Source: JBFWNZ01 sp050250795
GTDB lineage: Bacteria; Pseudomonadota; Alphaproteobacteria; UBA8366
DNA length: 24,714 nucleotides
Direction: 5' to 3'
NCBI GenBank assembly: GCA_050250795.1
Contig: JBFWNZ010000012.1
Span: 1-24,714 of the forward strand
Below are positions 1 through 7,681 of the stretch, one piece after another. Every line of letters starts with the position of its first letter. Position 1 is the stretch's first letter. The position numbers and the translations under genes are program-made. A model generated the notes under the pieces. That model saw nothing but the letters and a program-made list of their open reading frames with translations. It was not told the DNA's origin and ran no database searches.

Positions 1-23
1 CCCGCAACCGTTCGCAGTCGGAA

Positions 24-1850
24 TCAGGCCGTCTGACCCGATTCCTCCATCATGGCGCGACCGCGCGGAATGCGCAGTTCGCGGACGAAATCCTGCATCG
101 CTTGCGACGGTGCAGGGGACATCATGCTGACCACATAGGTCACGATGAAGCCCGCCGGAATGCCGAAGATGCCGGCCGAGATGTTGTTGATCCCGAACCA
201 GGTTGGCATGCCGTAGTAGCGGGTGGCGATCAGATAGAAGAGCGTCACCCCGAAGCCGGCGATCATACCGGCCACGGCGCCTTCCTTCGTCGTCCGTGCC
301 CACCAGACGCCCAGGATGAGCGCCGGGAAGAGGCCGGCCGCCGCCAGCGAGAAGGCCCAGGCAACGAGCGCCAGAATCGTTCCCGGTTTCGTGCCGGCCA
401 CGACCGCGGCCAATATGGCCACGAAGACCAGCAGGATTCGGGCGACGATCAGCCGCCGCTGGGTCGACGCCTTGGGATCGATCATCCGGTAGTAGACGTC
501 GTGGCTGAGCGCGTTGGCGATCGCCAGCAGGAGCCCGTCCGCAGTGGACAAGGCGGCTGCCAGGCCGCCGGCCGCGACCAGGCCCGCGATCACATAGGGA
601 AGTCCGGCGATCTCCGGCGTCGCGATGACGACGGTGTCGGAGTGGATCCAGAAGTTCTTGTGATCGAGGATGGCGACCCCGGCGGTGCGGCATGCATCCA
701 TCACCGCCTGCGGGTCGGTGGCGAACACATTGCAGAGCTTCACCAGTTCAAGCTTGCCGTAGATGAAAATCCACTTCGGCAAGGCTGCGATGCTGGCGGC
801 CGAGGACAGGTCGGAGCCGAGGACATTATTGTAGACCTCGAACTTCGCGAAGGTCGCATAGGCCGGTGCCGTGAAGTACAGCAGGAAGATGAACAGCAGG
901 GCCCAGCCGACCGACTTCCGCGCATCCCGCACGCTCGGCGTGGTGAAGAAGCGCATCAGAACGTGCGGCAGAGAGGCCGTGCCGACCATCAGGCACACGA
1001 TCAGAGCGAAGAAGTTCATGGACTCCGTCAGGGTCTGCGGCGTCTGAATGAACGGCTTCGCCCCGGCCAGGGCCGGCTTCGTCTGTTCGAGAGCGCTGAT
1101 CTGCTCGAGCACCTGACCATACATCAGTTCCGGAATCGGGATGCCGGTCATCTGCGTCGACAGGATGACGACGGGCACGAGATAGGCGACGATCAGCACG
1201 ATGTACTGCGCCACCTGGGTCCAGGTGACCGCTCGCATGCCGCCCAGCATCGAGCAAAGCAGGATGCCGAGCAGGCCGACGAAGATCGCGATCTCGAACG
1301 AGATTCCCAGGAACCGGCTGGCGATGATGCCGGTGCCGGTCACCTGGCCGACGATATAGGTGAACGAGCAGCAGAACAGCACGATGATGCCGAAGAAGCG
1401 TGCCACGTTGCCGCCGTACCGGGCGCCCAGGAAGTCGGGAACCGTATAGGCGCCGAACTTGCGCAGATAGGGCGCGATCAGGACGGCGACCAGCACATAG
1501 CCCCCCGTCCATCCCAGGATAAACGACAGGTAGGAATAGCCCTGCGCGTAGACGCCGCCGGCCATGGCGATAAACGACGCGGCCGACATCCAGTCGGCGG
1601 CCGTCGCCATGCCGTTGTAGAAGGCCGGGACCCGCCGTCCCGCGACGTAGTATTCCGACACCTGCATCGTGCGCGAAATGATGCCGATGCCGGCATAGAC
1701 GGCGATCGTGAAGAAGACGAACAGATAGCCGATCCAGACATTGGGCACGCCGACCTGCTCGAGGATCGCCAGAAGAATGACGAAACCGAGGAAGCCGCCC
1801 GTGTACATGCCGTAGATACGGCCGAGATTGCTGGTGAAATCGTTGTTCAT
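24..1850 (-). CDS. Sodium:solute symporter, VC_2705/ActP-like subfamily
   Basis: Inner-membrane Na+-coupled symporter of the SSS family, probably for a short-chain carboxylate such as acetate. The substrate is inferred from family resemblance only. The 608-residue protein starts at MNNDFTSNLGRIYG and is mostly hydrophobic helices, consistent with about 13 membrane segments. Typical SSS stretches include EYYVAGRRVPAFYNG with a following ATAADWMSAASF segment, and late in the protein AAALSTADGLLLAIANALSHD. A long polar insert between two helices (around NVLGSDLSS to HKNFWIHSD) is characteristic of the VC_2705 subfamily. The open frame extends further upstream, but it would then run through the DUF4212 gene. 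The chosen ATG has a GAGGGGG ribosome site and follows the DUF4212 stop by 13 bp, so the two genes form one operon. Confidence 0.9.
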   Translation of the reverse strand: MNNDFTSNLGRIYGMYTGGFLGFVILLAILEQVGVPNVWIGYLFVFFTIAVYAGIGIISRTMQVSEYYVAGRRVPAFYNGMATAADWMSAASFIAMAGGVYAQGYSYLSFILGWTGGYVLVAVLIAPYLRKFGAYTVPDFLGARYGGNVARFFGIIVLFCCSFTYIVGQVTGTGIIASRFLGISFEIAIFVGLLGILLCSMLGGMRAVTWTQVAQYIVLIVAYLVPVVILSTQMTGIPIPELMYGQVLEQISALEQTKPALAGAKPFIQTPQTLTESMNFFALIVCLMVGTASLPHVLMRFFTTPSVRDARKSVGWALLFIFLLYFTAPAYATFAKFEVYNNVLGSDLSSAASIAALPKWIFIYGKLELVKLCNVFATDPQAVMDACRTAGVAILDHKNFWIHSDTVVIATPEIAGLPYVIAGLVAAGGLAAALSTADGLLLAIANALSHDVYYRMIDPKASTQRRLIVARILLVFVAILAAVVAGTKPGTILALVAWAFSLAAAGLFPALILGVWWARTTKEGAVAGMIAGFGVTLFYLIATRYYGMPTWFGINNISAGIFGIPAGFIVTYVVSMMSPAPSQAMQDFVRELRIPRGRAMMEESGQTA

Positions 1851-1863
1851 GGCGTGATCCCCC

Positions 1864-2133
1864 TCAGTCCTCGGCCACGCCGCATTCCTCGTCGATCTGG
1901 TTCTGCTTGCTGGCGAACCAGAAGCAGAGGATGACGAAGACGATGAGCGATCCCTGGGCGGCGAAGTACCAGCCCATCGGGAATCCGAAGATTTTGATTT
2001 GGTTGAGAGAATCCACAAAGAAGTGGATCACGAAACTGAAGAACGCCCAGATGGCGAGCGTCGTCCACATGAGGGATTTCGTACGCCGCCAGTGTTCGTC
2101 GGCCTGTTCTTGCGTAACGCCTGAGTCTGCCAT
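1864..2133 (-). CDS. DUF4212 small membrane subunit of the symporter
   Basis: Small 89-residue membrane protein with two predicted helices (about residues 22-42 and 54-75) joined by a short loop containing FGFPMGWYFAAQG, the hallmark of DUF4212 proteins. These are almost always encoded directly upstream of VC_2705-type sodium:solute symporters, as here, and are called symporter small subunits. The N-terminus has HWRRTKSLMW before the first helix, and the C-terminus is acidic (QNQIDEECGVAED). The start ATG is preceded by AGAGGTGG at good spacing. By genomic association it is likely to assemble with or stabilise the transporter; no biochemical role can be read from the sequence. Confidence 0.92.
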   Translation of the reverse strand: MADSGVTQEQADEHWRRTKSLMWTTLAIWAFFSFVIHFFVDSLNQIKIFGFPMGWYFAAQGSLIVFVILCFWFASKQNQIDEECGVAED

Positions 2134-2245
2134 GATTTACCACCTCTTGTTGCAGTTTCCTCGTCAACACCCCAGAGGTTCTCCAGCGACTGCGCCGCCG
2201 GTTTCGCTCAAAGACTGCACGGGAAGGTTTTTTCGAAGTGGTGCA

Positions 2246-2257
2246 CCCTGATCAGGG
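2246..2257. promoter_or_regulatory. Perfect palindrome CCCTGATCAGGG, possible operator
   Basis: CCCTGATCAGGG is self-complementary and is flanked by short GTG (2241-2243) and CAC (2258-2260) arms that extend the symmetry with a two-base offset on the left. It lies in the divergent spacer about 113 bp upstream of the DUF4212 start and 208 bp upstream of the gene at 2465. A dimeric regulator could bind there, but I do not recognise the motif as belonging to a known family. Confidence 0.35.
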
Positions 2258-2416
2258 CACGTGGAGCACCCCTTGAAGCCCCTCCTCCCTACTCTCAGGA
2301 CGGGATTTTGTTCTTTTGACCCGCCCCGTCGGCTCGTGACCGCTGTCTCAGCTGGCCTTCGGCCTTACCCCCGCCGTCCGAAGGACAACGCGACTTTCGA
2401 ACGCAGTTCCAGGGTA

Positions 2417-2422
2417 TATGAT
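2417..2422 (+). promoter_or_regulatory. Candidate -10 element (TATGAT) for the unknown-exonuclease-DUF294 operon
   Basis: TATGAT matches five of six positions of the sigma-70 -10 consensus in an otherwise GC-rich region and would give a leader of about 35 nt before the ATG at 2465. A matching -35 is poor (TTTCGA at 2395-2400, 16-bp spacer), so this is tentative. Confidence 0.3.
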
Positions 2423-2464
2423 AAAGGTTAGAGGGCAAACGAAATCGCATATCGAGAAATCGCG

Positions 2465-3112
2465 ATGGGACTGGGCATCCTCCGCCGCGTCTTTGCCAAG
2501 GCACCTCCGATCGGGGATGCCGAGGCGTTGCACAGCTTCCTGGCCGAAGGCGCCGCATTCATCTCGCAGAAATGTACGGTCGAGTACTGCCGCGCCCGTG
2601 CCGGCCTGATGTGGGATAAGCTGATGCTCGAGAAGGATTTTCTCGATGCCATGGAAGTTTGTCGCTGGGAGGCGCTGGCGGCCGTCTATGCCGATCTGGC
2701 CGTTTTGACCGAGGGTGTCCTGCGGCCCTGGCTGGACCGTCCGGAGCGTGCGCCGGACCTCGCGGATGCGTTGCTTCTGCTGGTGCGGCGCGGGCTGACA
2801 TATTTCCCCGTTCCCCCACACCGCGCGGAACAGGGTTGGGAACCTGCTTTTAATGATTTGCGGTCGCGACTCGGCGAAGCGCAGATGGCGGCGCCGCGCC
2901 ACCCGAAGGATATCGGGCATATCGCCGGCCCGATCCTGTTCCAGCATATGCCCATCCACACCAGCCTGCGGCGGCTGGATCGGGAGATGATCACCAATAG
3001 CGTCCGGCTTCAGATCGTGCGGCTGAACGAGGACATGCAGCGTCGGCTGATTCCGCGCGCGGCGCTCGACGACCTTCTGTCCTCTGTCGCGGCAGCCGAC
3101 CGGGCGGTCTGA
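2465..3112 (+). CDS. Unrecognised conserved-looking 215-residue protein, first gene of the exonuclease/DUF294 operon
   Basis: I do not recognise this family. The 215-residue product has no signal peptide or membrane helix and looks mainly alpha-helical and cytosolic. Notable stretches are EYCRARAGLMWDKL (about 40-53), ALLLLVRRGLTYFPVPPHR (102-120), a central HPKDIGHIAGPILFQHMPIHT segment rich in His and Pro, and a charged helix near 170-195. It has several Cys and His residues but no clear metal-binding pattern. The ATG at 2465 has only a weak ribosome site (GAGA). Its stop lies 5 bp before the exonuclease start, so it is almost certainly co-transcribed with the exonuclease and DUF294 genes and probably works with them; that link is inference from position. 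Confidence 0.8.
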   Translation: MGLGILRRVFAKAPPIGDAEALHSFLAEGAAFISQKCTVEYCRARAGLMWDKLMLEKDFLDAMEVCRWEALAAVYADLAVLTEGVLRPWLDRPERAPDLADALLLLVRRGLTYFPVPPHRAEQGWEPAFNDLRSRLGEAQMAAPRHPKDIGHIAGPILFQHMPIHTSLRRLDREMITNSVRLQIVRLNEDMQRRLIPRAALDDLLSSVAAADRAV

Positions 3113-3117
3113 CCGCC

Positions 3118-4443
3118 ATGCGGATATCGACGCGCAGCGCCCTGTATGCCGGCATCGCGGCGATGGCCGTCATGACCTTGATCGCGGCGGGCTCCGAGGC
3201 GTTGTCCGCGTACGGCCTGGCGTCGGTACCGGTCTGGCACGGCATTCCGGCGGTCGCGGCGGCCTGCGTGCTGGGCGTGGTGCTGGCCGGCTGGATCGTC
3301 ATCGTGGTCGTCGACGGTCTGTTCGACGACATCGAACGCCTGCGCGCCGCGGCGCTGACGGGCCGGCTGGGCGCCGGCTCGATCCCGGAGGTTCAATCCC
3401 CGGAATTGTCGAGAATGGCCGCCGCGCTGGCGGCGCGGTGCGGCGGCGCGGAAAGGGACGCCGATGCAAACCGCCTATCCGCCGTTCTGGCCGCCTTCGA
3501 CGACCCGATCCTGTCGATCACCGATGCCGGTCAGATCAGCCTCATCAACGGTGCTGCCAAGACGCTGCTGGGCAAGGTCGCCCTTGGCGGCAGCCTGATG
3601 AGCGTGCTCGATCGGGCGACGGTCCTCGCCGTTCTCGGCTCGCCGGAAGGTCAGGGCTGGACGTTCGAGCATGCCGACGGCCGGCGGCTCCACGCGCGGT
3701 CCGTGCCCCTGCCCGAGGCGGGCGGGGCGGTGCTTCGATTCGCCAGCGAACAGGAGGAGCGCGGCGCCGGCGATCTCGAACACGACCTTCGGCTGCACGA
3801 CCGCCCGCCATCGGACGGGTTTCACGACGACACGCCGCTGGACCGCCTGCCGGCGCTGGTTTTCGACAGCGAAACCACAGGACTGGACGTGCAGTCGGAC
3901 CGCATCGTGGCATTGGGCGGAATCCGCCTGCATGGCGCACGCGGTTTTCCGGCGACCCGTTTCGAGGAACTGGTCCGTCCCGATATCCCGATTCCGCCGC
4001 GTTCCACCGCCATCCATGGCATCGGCGACGCCATGGTGCGGGACGCCCCGACGTTGCGGCAACTCTGGCCGCAGTTGCGGGCGCGATGGGACGGCGCCGT
4101 TCTGGTCGGTCACAACATCGGCTTCGACATCGCCGTCCTGCGTGCCGAGGCGCGGCGTGCCGCGCTCGACTGGAACGAGCCTCCCTATCTCTGCACCTTG
4201 CTGCTGGCGGCCGCGCTTTGGCCGGAACAGCAGGATCTGAATCTTGAGGCCCTGGCCGCGCGATTGTTGATCGACACGCATGGGCGCCACACCGCGCTCG
4301 GCGACGCGCTGGTCACGGCGGCAATATGGTCGGCGCTGATCCCGTTGCTTGCCGATGCGGGGGTTCGGACGCTTGCCGATGCCCGCGCGTTCGCGGAGCG
4401 GGCCGGATCGGTCCGGCGACTGCAACGCACCGCTGGATGGTAG
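3118..4443 (+). CDS. Membrane-anchored PAS-like/DEDDh 3'-5' exonuclease (DnaQ/epsilon-like)
   Basis: A 441-residue fusion protein. Residues 8-34 and 42-66 are hydrophobic and predict two membrane helices. Residues 115-210 (SAVLAAFDDPILSITDAGQ, then INGAAKTLLG) resemble a PAS sensor domain. Residues 246-441 are a DnaQ-like exonuclease. The catalytic set is visible: D250 and E252 (Exo I, FDSETTGLD), D337 (Exo II, GHNIGFDIAVL), and H391 with D396 (Exo III, HTALGDA), which places it in the DEDDh class that also includes polymerase III epsilon and oligoribonuclease. Replicative proofreading is unlikely for a membrane-tethered, PAS-bearing form. Exonucleases of this type are known neighbours of DUF294 and DUF4212/SSS genes. 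Degradation of a signal nucleotide or short RNA is a plausible but unproven role. Confidence 0.88.
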   Translation: MRISTRSALYAGIAAMAVMTLIAAGSEALSAYGLASVPVWHGIPAVAAACVLGVVLAGWIVIVVVDGLFDDIERLRAAALTGRLGAGSIPEVQSPELSRMAAALAARCGGAERDADANRLSAVLAAFDDPILSITDAGQISLINGAAKTLLGKVALGGSLMSVLDRATVLAVLGSPEGQGWTFEHADGRRLHARSVPLPEAGGAVLRFASEQEERGAGDLEHDLRLHDRPPSDGFHDDTPLDRLPALVFDSETTGLDVQSDRIVALGGIRLHGARGFPATRFEELVRPDIPIPPRSTAIHGIGDAMVRDAPTLRQLWPQLRARWDGAVLVGHNIGFDIAVLRAEARRAALDWNEPPYLCTLLLAAALWPEQQDLNLEALAARLLIDTHGRHTALGDALVTAAIWSALIPLLADAGVRTLADARAFAERAGSVRRLQRTAGW

Positions 4444-4449
4444 GTGACG

Positions 4450-5910
4450 ATGGCGCCCGATCCCCTGCAACGGCTGGACAGCTATCCATACCGCCACCGC
4501 GTGGCCGAGGCGATGAGCCGGCCGCTCGTGACGGCCGCCGAAGATGAGACCGTTGCCGCGGTGGCGCGCCGGATGGTCGAGCGATCCGTCAGTTCGGTCG
4601 TCGTTCTCGATCGCGCCGGCCGGCCCCACGGCATCGCGACGGAGCGCGATATCCTTCGCTTCTTTGCGGCGCAAGATCGTCCCGACGCGTCGCCCGTGCG
4701 CGATGTGATGTCCGCACCCGTCGCGGTCGTCGACGCCGGCGCCTTTGTCTATGTCGCGCTTGGCCGGATGGGACGGCTCGGCATCCGTCATCTGGTCGCG
4801 GTCGATACCGATGGCCGGGCCGTCGGCATGATCACGGGGCGGGCCCTGCTGGCGTTGCGATCCGCGGATACCGTGCAGATCGGCGACCGCATCGCGGCAG
4901 CATCGACGGTGGCGGAACTGGGTGCGGCGCGTGCCGAACTGCCCTCGCTGTGCCGTCGGCTGCTGGCGGAGGCCGTATCCGCAGTCGATATCGCGGCCGT
5001 GATCTCGGGTGTGTACGTGGACATCACGGCGCGTGCGGCGGCATTGGTCGAAGCGGAACTGGCAGACGATCCCGGCTTCGGCCCGGCGCCCGCATCCTGG
5101 TGCCTGCTGATGCTGGGGTCCGGCGGACGCGGCGAGAGCATGCTGGCCCCGGATCAGGACAACGCGATCCTGCATTCCGGCAACACGGGCGACGATCCCT
5201 GGTATGCGGAGGCGGGCCGGCGCATCGCCGACCGTCTGAACGCGGCCGGCATCCCCTATTGCAAGGGGGGTGTCATGGCGATGAATGCCGCCTGGCGCGG
5301 TGGCCTGACGGATTGGGAAGCCCGGCTGCGCGATTGGTCCCGCACGGCGGAGCCGGATGCGCTTCTCGCCGTCGATATCTTTTACGACTTCGCGCCCGTG
5401 TTCGGCGATGCCGCTCTGGCGCGGAGGTTGCGCAGCTTTGCCACCGGGATCGCCGCCGACTCGCCCGAGTTCCTGCGACGGCTCGGGCTTGCTCTCCAAA
5501 GCCAGAAGCCGCCGCTGGGGCTGTTCGGACAGTTCGTGAAGCGCGATGGCAGGATCGACCTCAAGATGGGCGGCCTGCTGCCGCTCGTGGCCGGCGCGAG
5601 GCTGCTGGCGCTGCGGCATCGCATTGCGGCGACCGACACTGGCGGGCGCCTGTCGGCGCTGCGGCATGTCGCGGCCGGCGAGGACGAGCGGGAATCCCTT
5701 GCGGATGCCCAGGAACTGCTGATGCGGGCGGTGCTGGAACAGCAACTCGCCGATCTTGAGCGGGGCGTAGCGCCGTCGAGCAAGGTCGATCCGGCGCGCT
5801 GGTCCCGGCGGCGGGCGACCGCGATGAAGGCGGCGCTGCGGGCGGTCGGCGGCCTGCGCGTTCTCGTCGCCGATGCGCTTTCGGCGTCGGCGGCTCCGGC
5901 GCGCGATTGA
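4450..5910 (+). CDS. CBS-domain DUF294 nucleotidyltransferase-like protein
   Basis: A cytosolic protein of about 486 residues. The first 140 residues form a CBS pair (VAEAMSRPLVTAAEDETVAAV and VRDVMSAPVAVVDAGAFVY), an adenine-nucleotide sensing module. A helical linker leads to the DUF294 nucleotidyltransferase domain, whose motif LGSGGRGESMLAPDQDNA (about 222-239) keeps the G-G/S-R and D-x-D metal-binding pattern shared with GlnD-type transferases. The C-terminal part (from about 350) matches the DUF294_C substrate-binding region, with SPEFLRRLGLALQSQKPPLG. Many relatives also carry an N-terminal cyclic-nucleotide-binding domain, which is absent here. The start could be GTG 4444, directly abutting the exonuclease stop, or ATG 4450; I chose the ATG for its codon. 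Tight spacing indicates one operon. The substrate is unknown. Confidence 0.9.
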   Translation: MAPDPLQRLDSYPYRHRVAEAMSRPLVTAAEDETVAAVARRMVERSVSSVVVLDRAGRPHGIATERDILRFFAAQDRPDASPVRDVMSAPVAVVDAGAFVYVALGRMGRLGIRHLVAVDTDGRAVGMITGRALLALRSADTVQIGDRIAAASTVAELGAARAELPSLCRRLLAEAVSAVDIAAVISGVYVDITARAAALVEAELADDPGFGPAPASWCLLMLGSGGRGESMLAPDQDNAILHSGNTGDDPWYAEAGRRIADRLNAAGIPYCKGGVMAMNAAWRGGLTDWEARLRDWSRTAEPDALLAVDIFYDFAPVFGDAALARRLRSFATGIAADSPEFLRRLGLALQSQKPPLGLFGQFVKRDGRIDLKMGGLLPLVAGARLLALRHRIAATDTGGRLSALRHVAAGEDERESLADAQELLMRAVLEQQLADLERGVAPSSKVDPARWSRRRATAMKAALRAVGGLRVLVADALSASAAPARD

Positions 5911-5974
5911 AAGCGCGGCATCGATAGGCTAGAACCCGCCGCATCTCCGACCTTCCTTTGCCGATCAGTCCCTC

Positions 5975-5980
5975 AGGAGG
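5975..5980 (+). promoter_or_regulatory. Shine-Dalgarno AGGAGG that decides the TTG start of ettA
   Basis: A perfect AGGAGG lies 8 bp before the TTG at 5989. With the family-typical residues MASYQYVYVMKG starting there, it supports TTG rather than the internal ATG at 6016 as the initiation codon. Confidence 0.85.
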
Positions 5981-5988
5981 CCACCGCC

Positions 5989-7668
5989 TTGGCGAGCTAT
6001 CAGTACGTCTATGTCATGAAGGGTCTGTCCAAGACCTATCCTGGCGGCCGCGAGGTCATGAAGGACGTGACCCTGGCCTTCCTGCCGGGCGCCAAGATCG
6101 GCGTGCTGGGCTACAACGGCGCGGGCAAGAGCACGCTGCTCCGCATCATGGCCGGCGTCGATACGGAGTTCCTGGGCGAAGCCTGGGCGGCCGAAGGCGC
6201 GCGGGTCGGGCTGCTGTCGCAGGAGCCCCAGCTCAACCCGGACAAGACCGTCGCCGAGAATGTCATGGAGGGGCTGGGTCCGATCAAGGCGGTGGTCGAC
6301 GAGTTCAACGACGTCAGCATGAAGCTCGGCGAGGTCGAAGACGCCGACGAGATGACGCGCCTGATCGAGCGGCAGTCCGAGTTGCAGGAACAGATCGATG
6401 CGGCGGACGCCTGGGACCTCGACCGCACGGTCGAGATCGCGATGGATGCGCTGCGCTGCCCCCCGGGCGATGCGCAGGTGACCACGCTGTCGGGCGGCGA
6501 GCGCCGGCGGGTCGCGCTATGCCGCCTGCTGCTGCAGAAGCCCGACCTGCTGCTGCTCGACGAACCGACCAACCATCTGGACGCCGAAACCGTCGCCTGG
6601 CTGGAACGGCATCTGCGCGAATACGCCGGAACCGTGGTCATGGTGACCCATGACCGCTACTTCCTGGACAACGTCACGGGCTGGATTCTCGAACTCGACC
6701 GTGGCCGGGGTGTGCCGTATGAGGGCAACTACTCCGCCTGGCTGGAACAGAAGCAGAAGCGGCTGGAACACGAGGCGAAGAGCGAGGCGGCCCGCCTGCG
6801 CACCCTGTCGGAGGAACGGGAGTGGATTCAGTCGAGCCCCAGGGCGCGGCAGGCCAAGTCCAAGGCGCGCATCACCGCCTATGAGAATTTGCTCGCCGAA
6901 AGCCAGAACCGGGCGCCCGACAACGCACAGATCATCATTCCGCCGGGCCCGCGGCTGGGCGACCTCGTGGTCGAGGCGAACGACCTGCGCAAGGGGTTCG
7001 GCGACCACCTGTTGATCGAGGACCTGTCCTTCAAGCTGCCGCCCGGCGGTATCGTCGGCATTATCGGTCCGAACGGCGCCGGCAAGACGACTTTGATGCG
7101 AATGATCACCGGCACGGAAACGCCCGATGCCGGGTCGCTGCGTCTGGGCGACACCGTTCGCCTCGGTTTCGTCGATCAGTCGCGCGATTCGCTCAACGCG
7201 AACGCGACGGTCTGGGAGGAGATCAGCCAGGGCGAGACGGATATCGACCTGGGCAAGCGCAAGATGCCCAGCCGGGCCTATGTCGGCGCCTTCAACTTCC
7301 GAGGGGCGGACCAGCAGAAGAAGGTCGGGGTGCTGTCGGGCGGCGAACGGAACCGGGTGCATCTGGCGAAGCTGCTGCGCTCCGGTTCCAACGTCCTGCT
7401 GCTGGACGAACCGACCAACGATCTGGACGTGGATACGCTGCGCGCGCTTGAAGACGCGCTTCTCGACTTCGCGGGCTGCGTGCTCGTGACCAGCCATGAC
7501 CGCTGGTTTCTGGACCGGATCGCGACGCATATCGTGGCCTTCGAGGGCGACAGCCAGGTCGTCTGGTTCGAAGGGAACTATGCGGATTACGAGATGGACC
7601 GCCGCCGCCGGCTCGGAACCGAAGCCGACCAGCCGCACCGGATCAAGTACAAGCCATTGACCCGGTAG
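5989..7668 (+). CDS. ettA: Energy-dependent translational throttle protein EttA (ABC-F ATPase)
   Basis: A 559-residue ABC-F protein with two ATP-binding cassettes and no membrane domain; E. coli EttA has 555. EttA binds the ribosomal E site and gates entry into elongation according to the ATP/ADP level. Visible motifs are Walker A GYNGAGKST (41-49), signature LSGGERRRVALCRLLL (167-182), Walker B LLLLDEPTNHLD (187-198), the interdomain linker with RSPRAR-like QSSPRARQAKSKAR (281-294), then GPNGAGKTT (360-368), LSGGERNRVHLAKLL and LLLDEPTNDLD. The N-terminus MASYQYVYVMKGLSKTYPGG is the family norm, which fixes a TTG start served by AGGAGG. It lies 78 bp after the DUF294 gene and is probably transcribed independently. 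It converges on mlaC with a 13-bp gap. Confidence 0.96.
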   Translation: MASYQYVYVMKGLSKTYPGGREVMKDVTLAFLPGAKIGVLGYNGAGKSTLLRIMAGVDTEFLGEAWAAEGARVGLLSQEPQLNPDKTVAENVMEGLGPIKAVVDEFNDVSMKLGEVEDADEMTRLIERQSELQEQIDAADAWDLDRTVEIAMDALRCPPGDAQVTTLSGGERRRVALCRLLLQKPDLLLLDEPTNHLDAETVAWLERHLREYAGTVVMVTHDRYFLDNVTGWILELDRGRGVPYEGNYSAWLEQKQKRLEHEAKSEAARLRTLSEEREWIQSSPRARQAKSKARITAYENLLAESQNRAPDNAQIIIPPGPRLGDLVVEANDLRKGFGDHLLIEDLSFKLPPGGIVGIIGPNGAGKTTLMRMITGTETPDAGSLRLGDTVRLGFVDQSRDSLNANATVWEEISQGETDIDLGKRKMPSRAYVGAFNFRGADQQKKVGVLSGGERNRVHLAKLLRSGSNVLLLDEPTNDLDVDTLRALEDALLDFAGCVLVTSHDRWFLDRIATHIVAFEGDSQVVWFEGNYADYEMDRRRRLGTEADQPHRIKYKPLTR

Positions 7669-7681
7669 GGTCCGCTCGGGA

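Larger units (their letters stand above)
2134..2464. other. Divergent intergenic region between the symporter operon and the exonuclease/DUF294 operon
   Basis: This 331-bp gap separates two divergent operons and should hold both promoters. It contains a perfect 12-bp palindrome at 2246-2257 and a -10-like TATGAT at 2417-2422 reading rightwards, about 43 bp before the start at 2465. I see no convincing sigma-54 (-24/-12) element and no credible coding frame. An A/T run at 2228-2233 is not preceded by a stem. Confidence 0.7.

Noticed and set aside
102..1934. Plus-strand open frame (610 codons) opposite the symporter
   Set aside because: Antisense to a typical multi-helix SSS protein; the product is a highly charged Arg/Asp/His-rich sequence with no domain.
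2228..2233. Run of six T as part of an intrinsic terminator
   Set aside because: No stem-loop precedes it on the plus strand, and the region lies between divergent genes.
3475..5745. Minus-strand open frame (756 codons) opposite the exonuclease and DUF294 genes
   Set aside because: Antisense shadow of two genes with clear motifs; composition is Arg/Gln/His-rich and it has no family signature.
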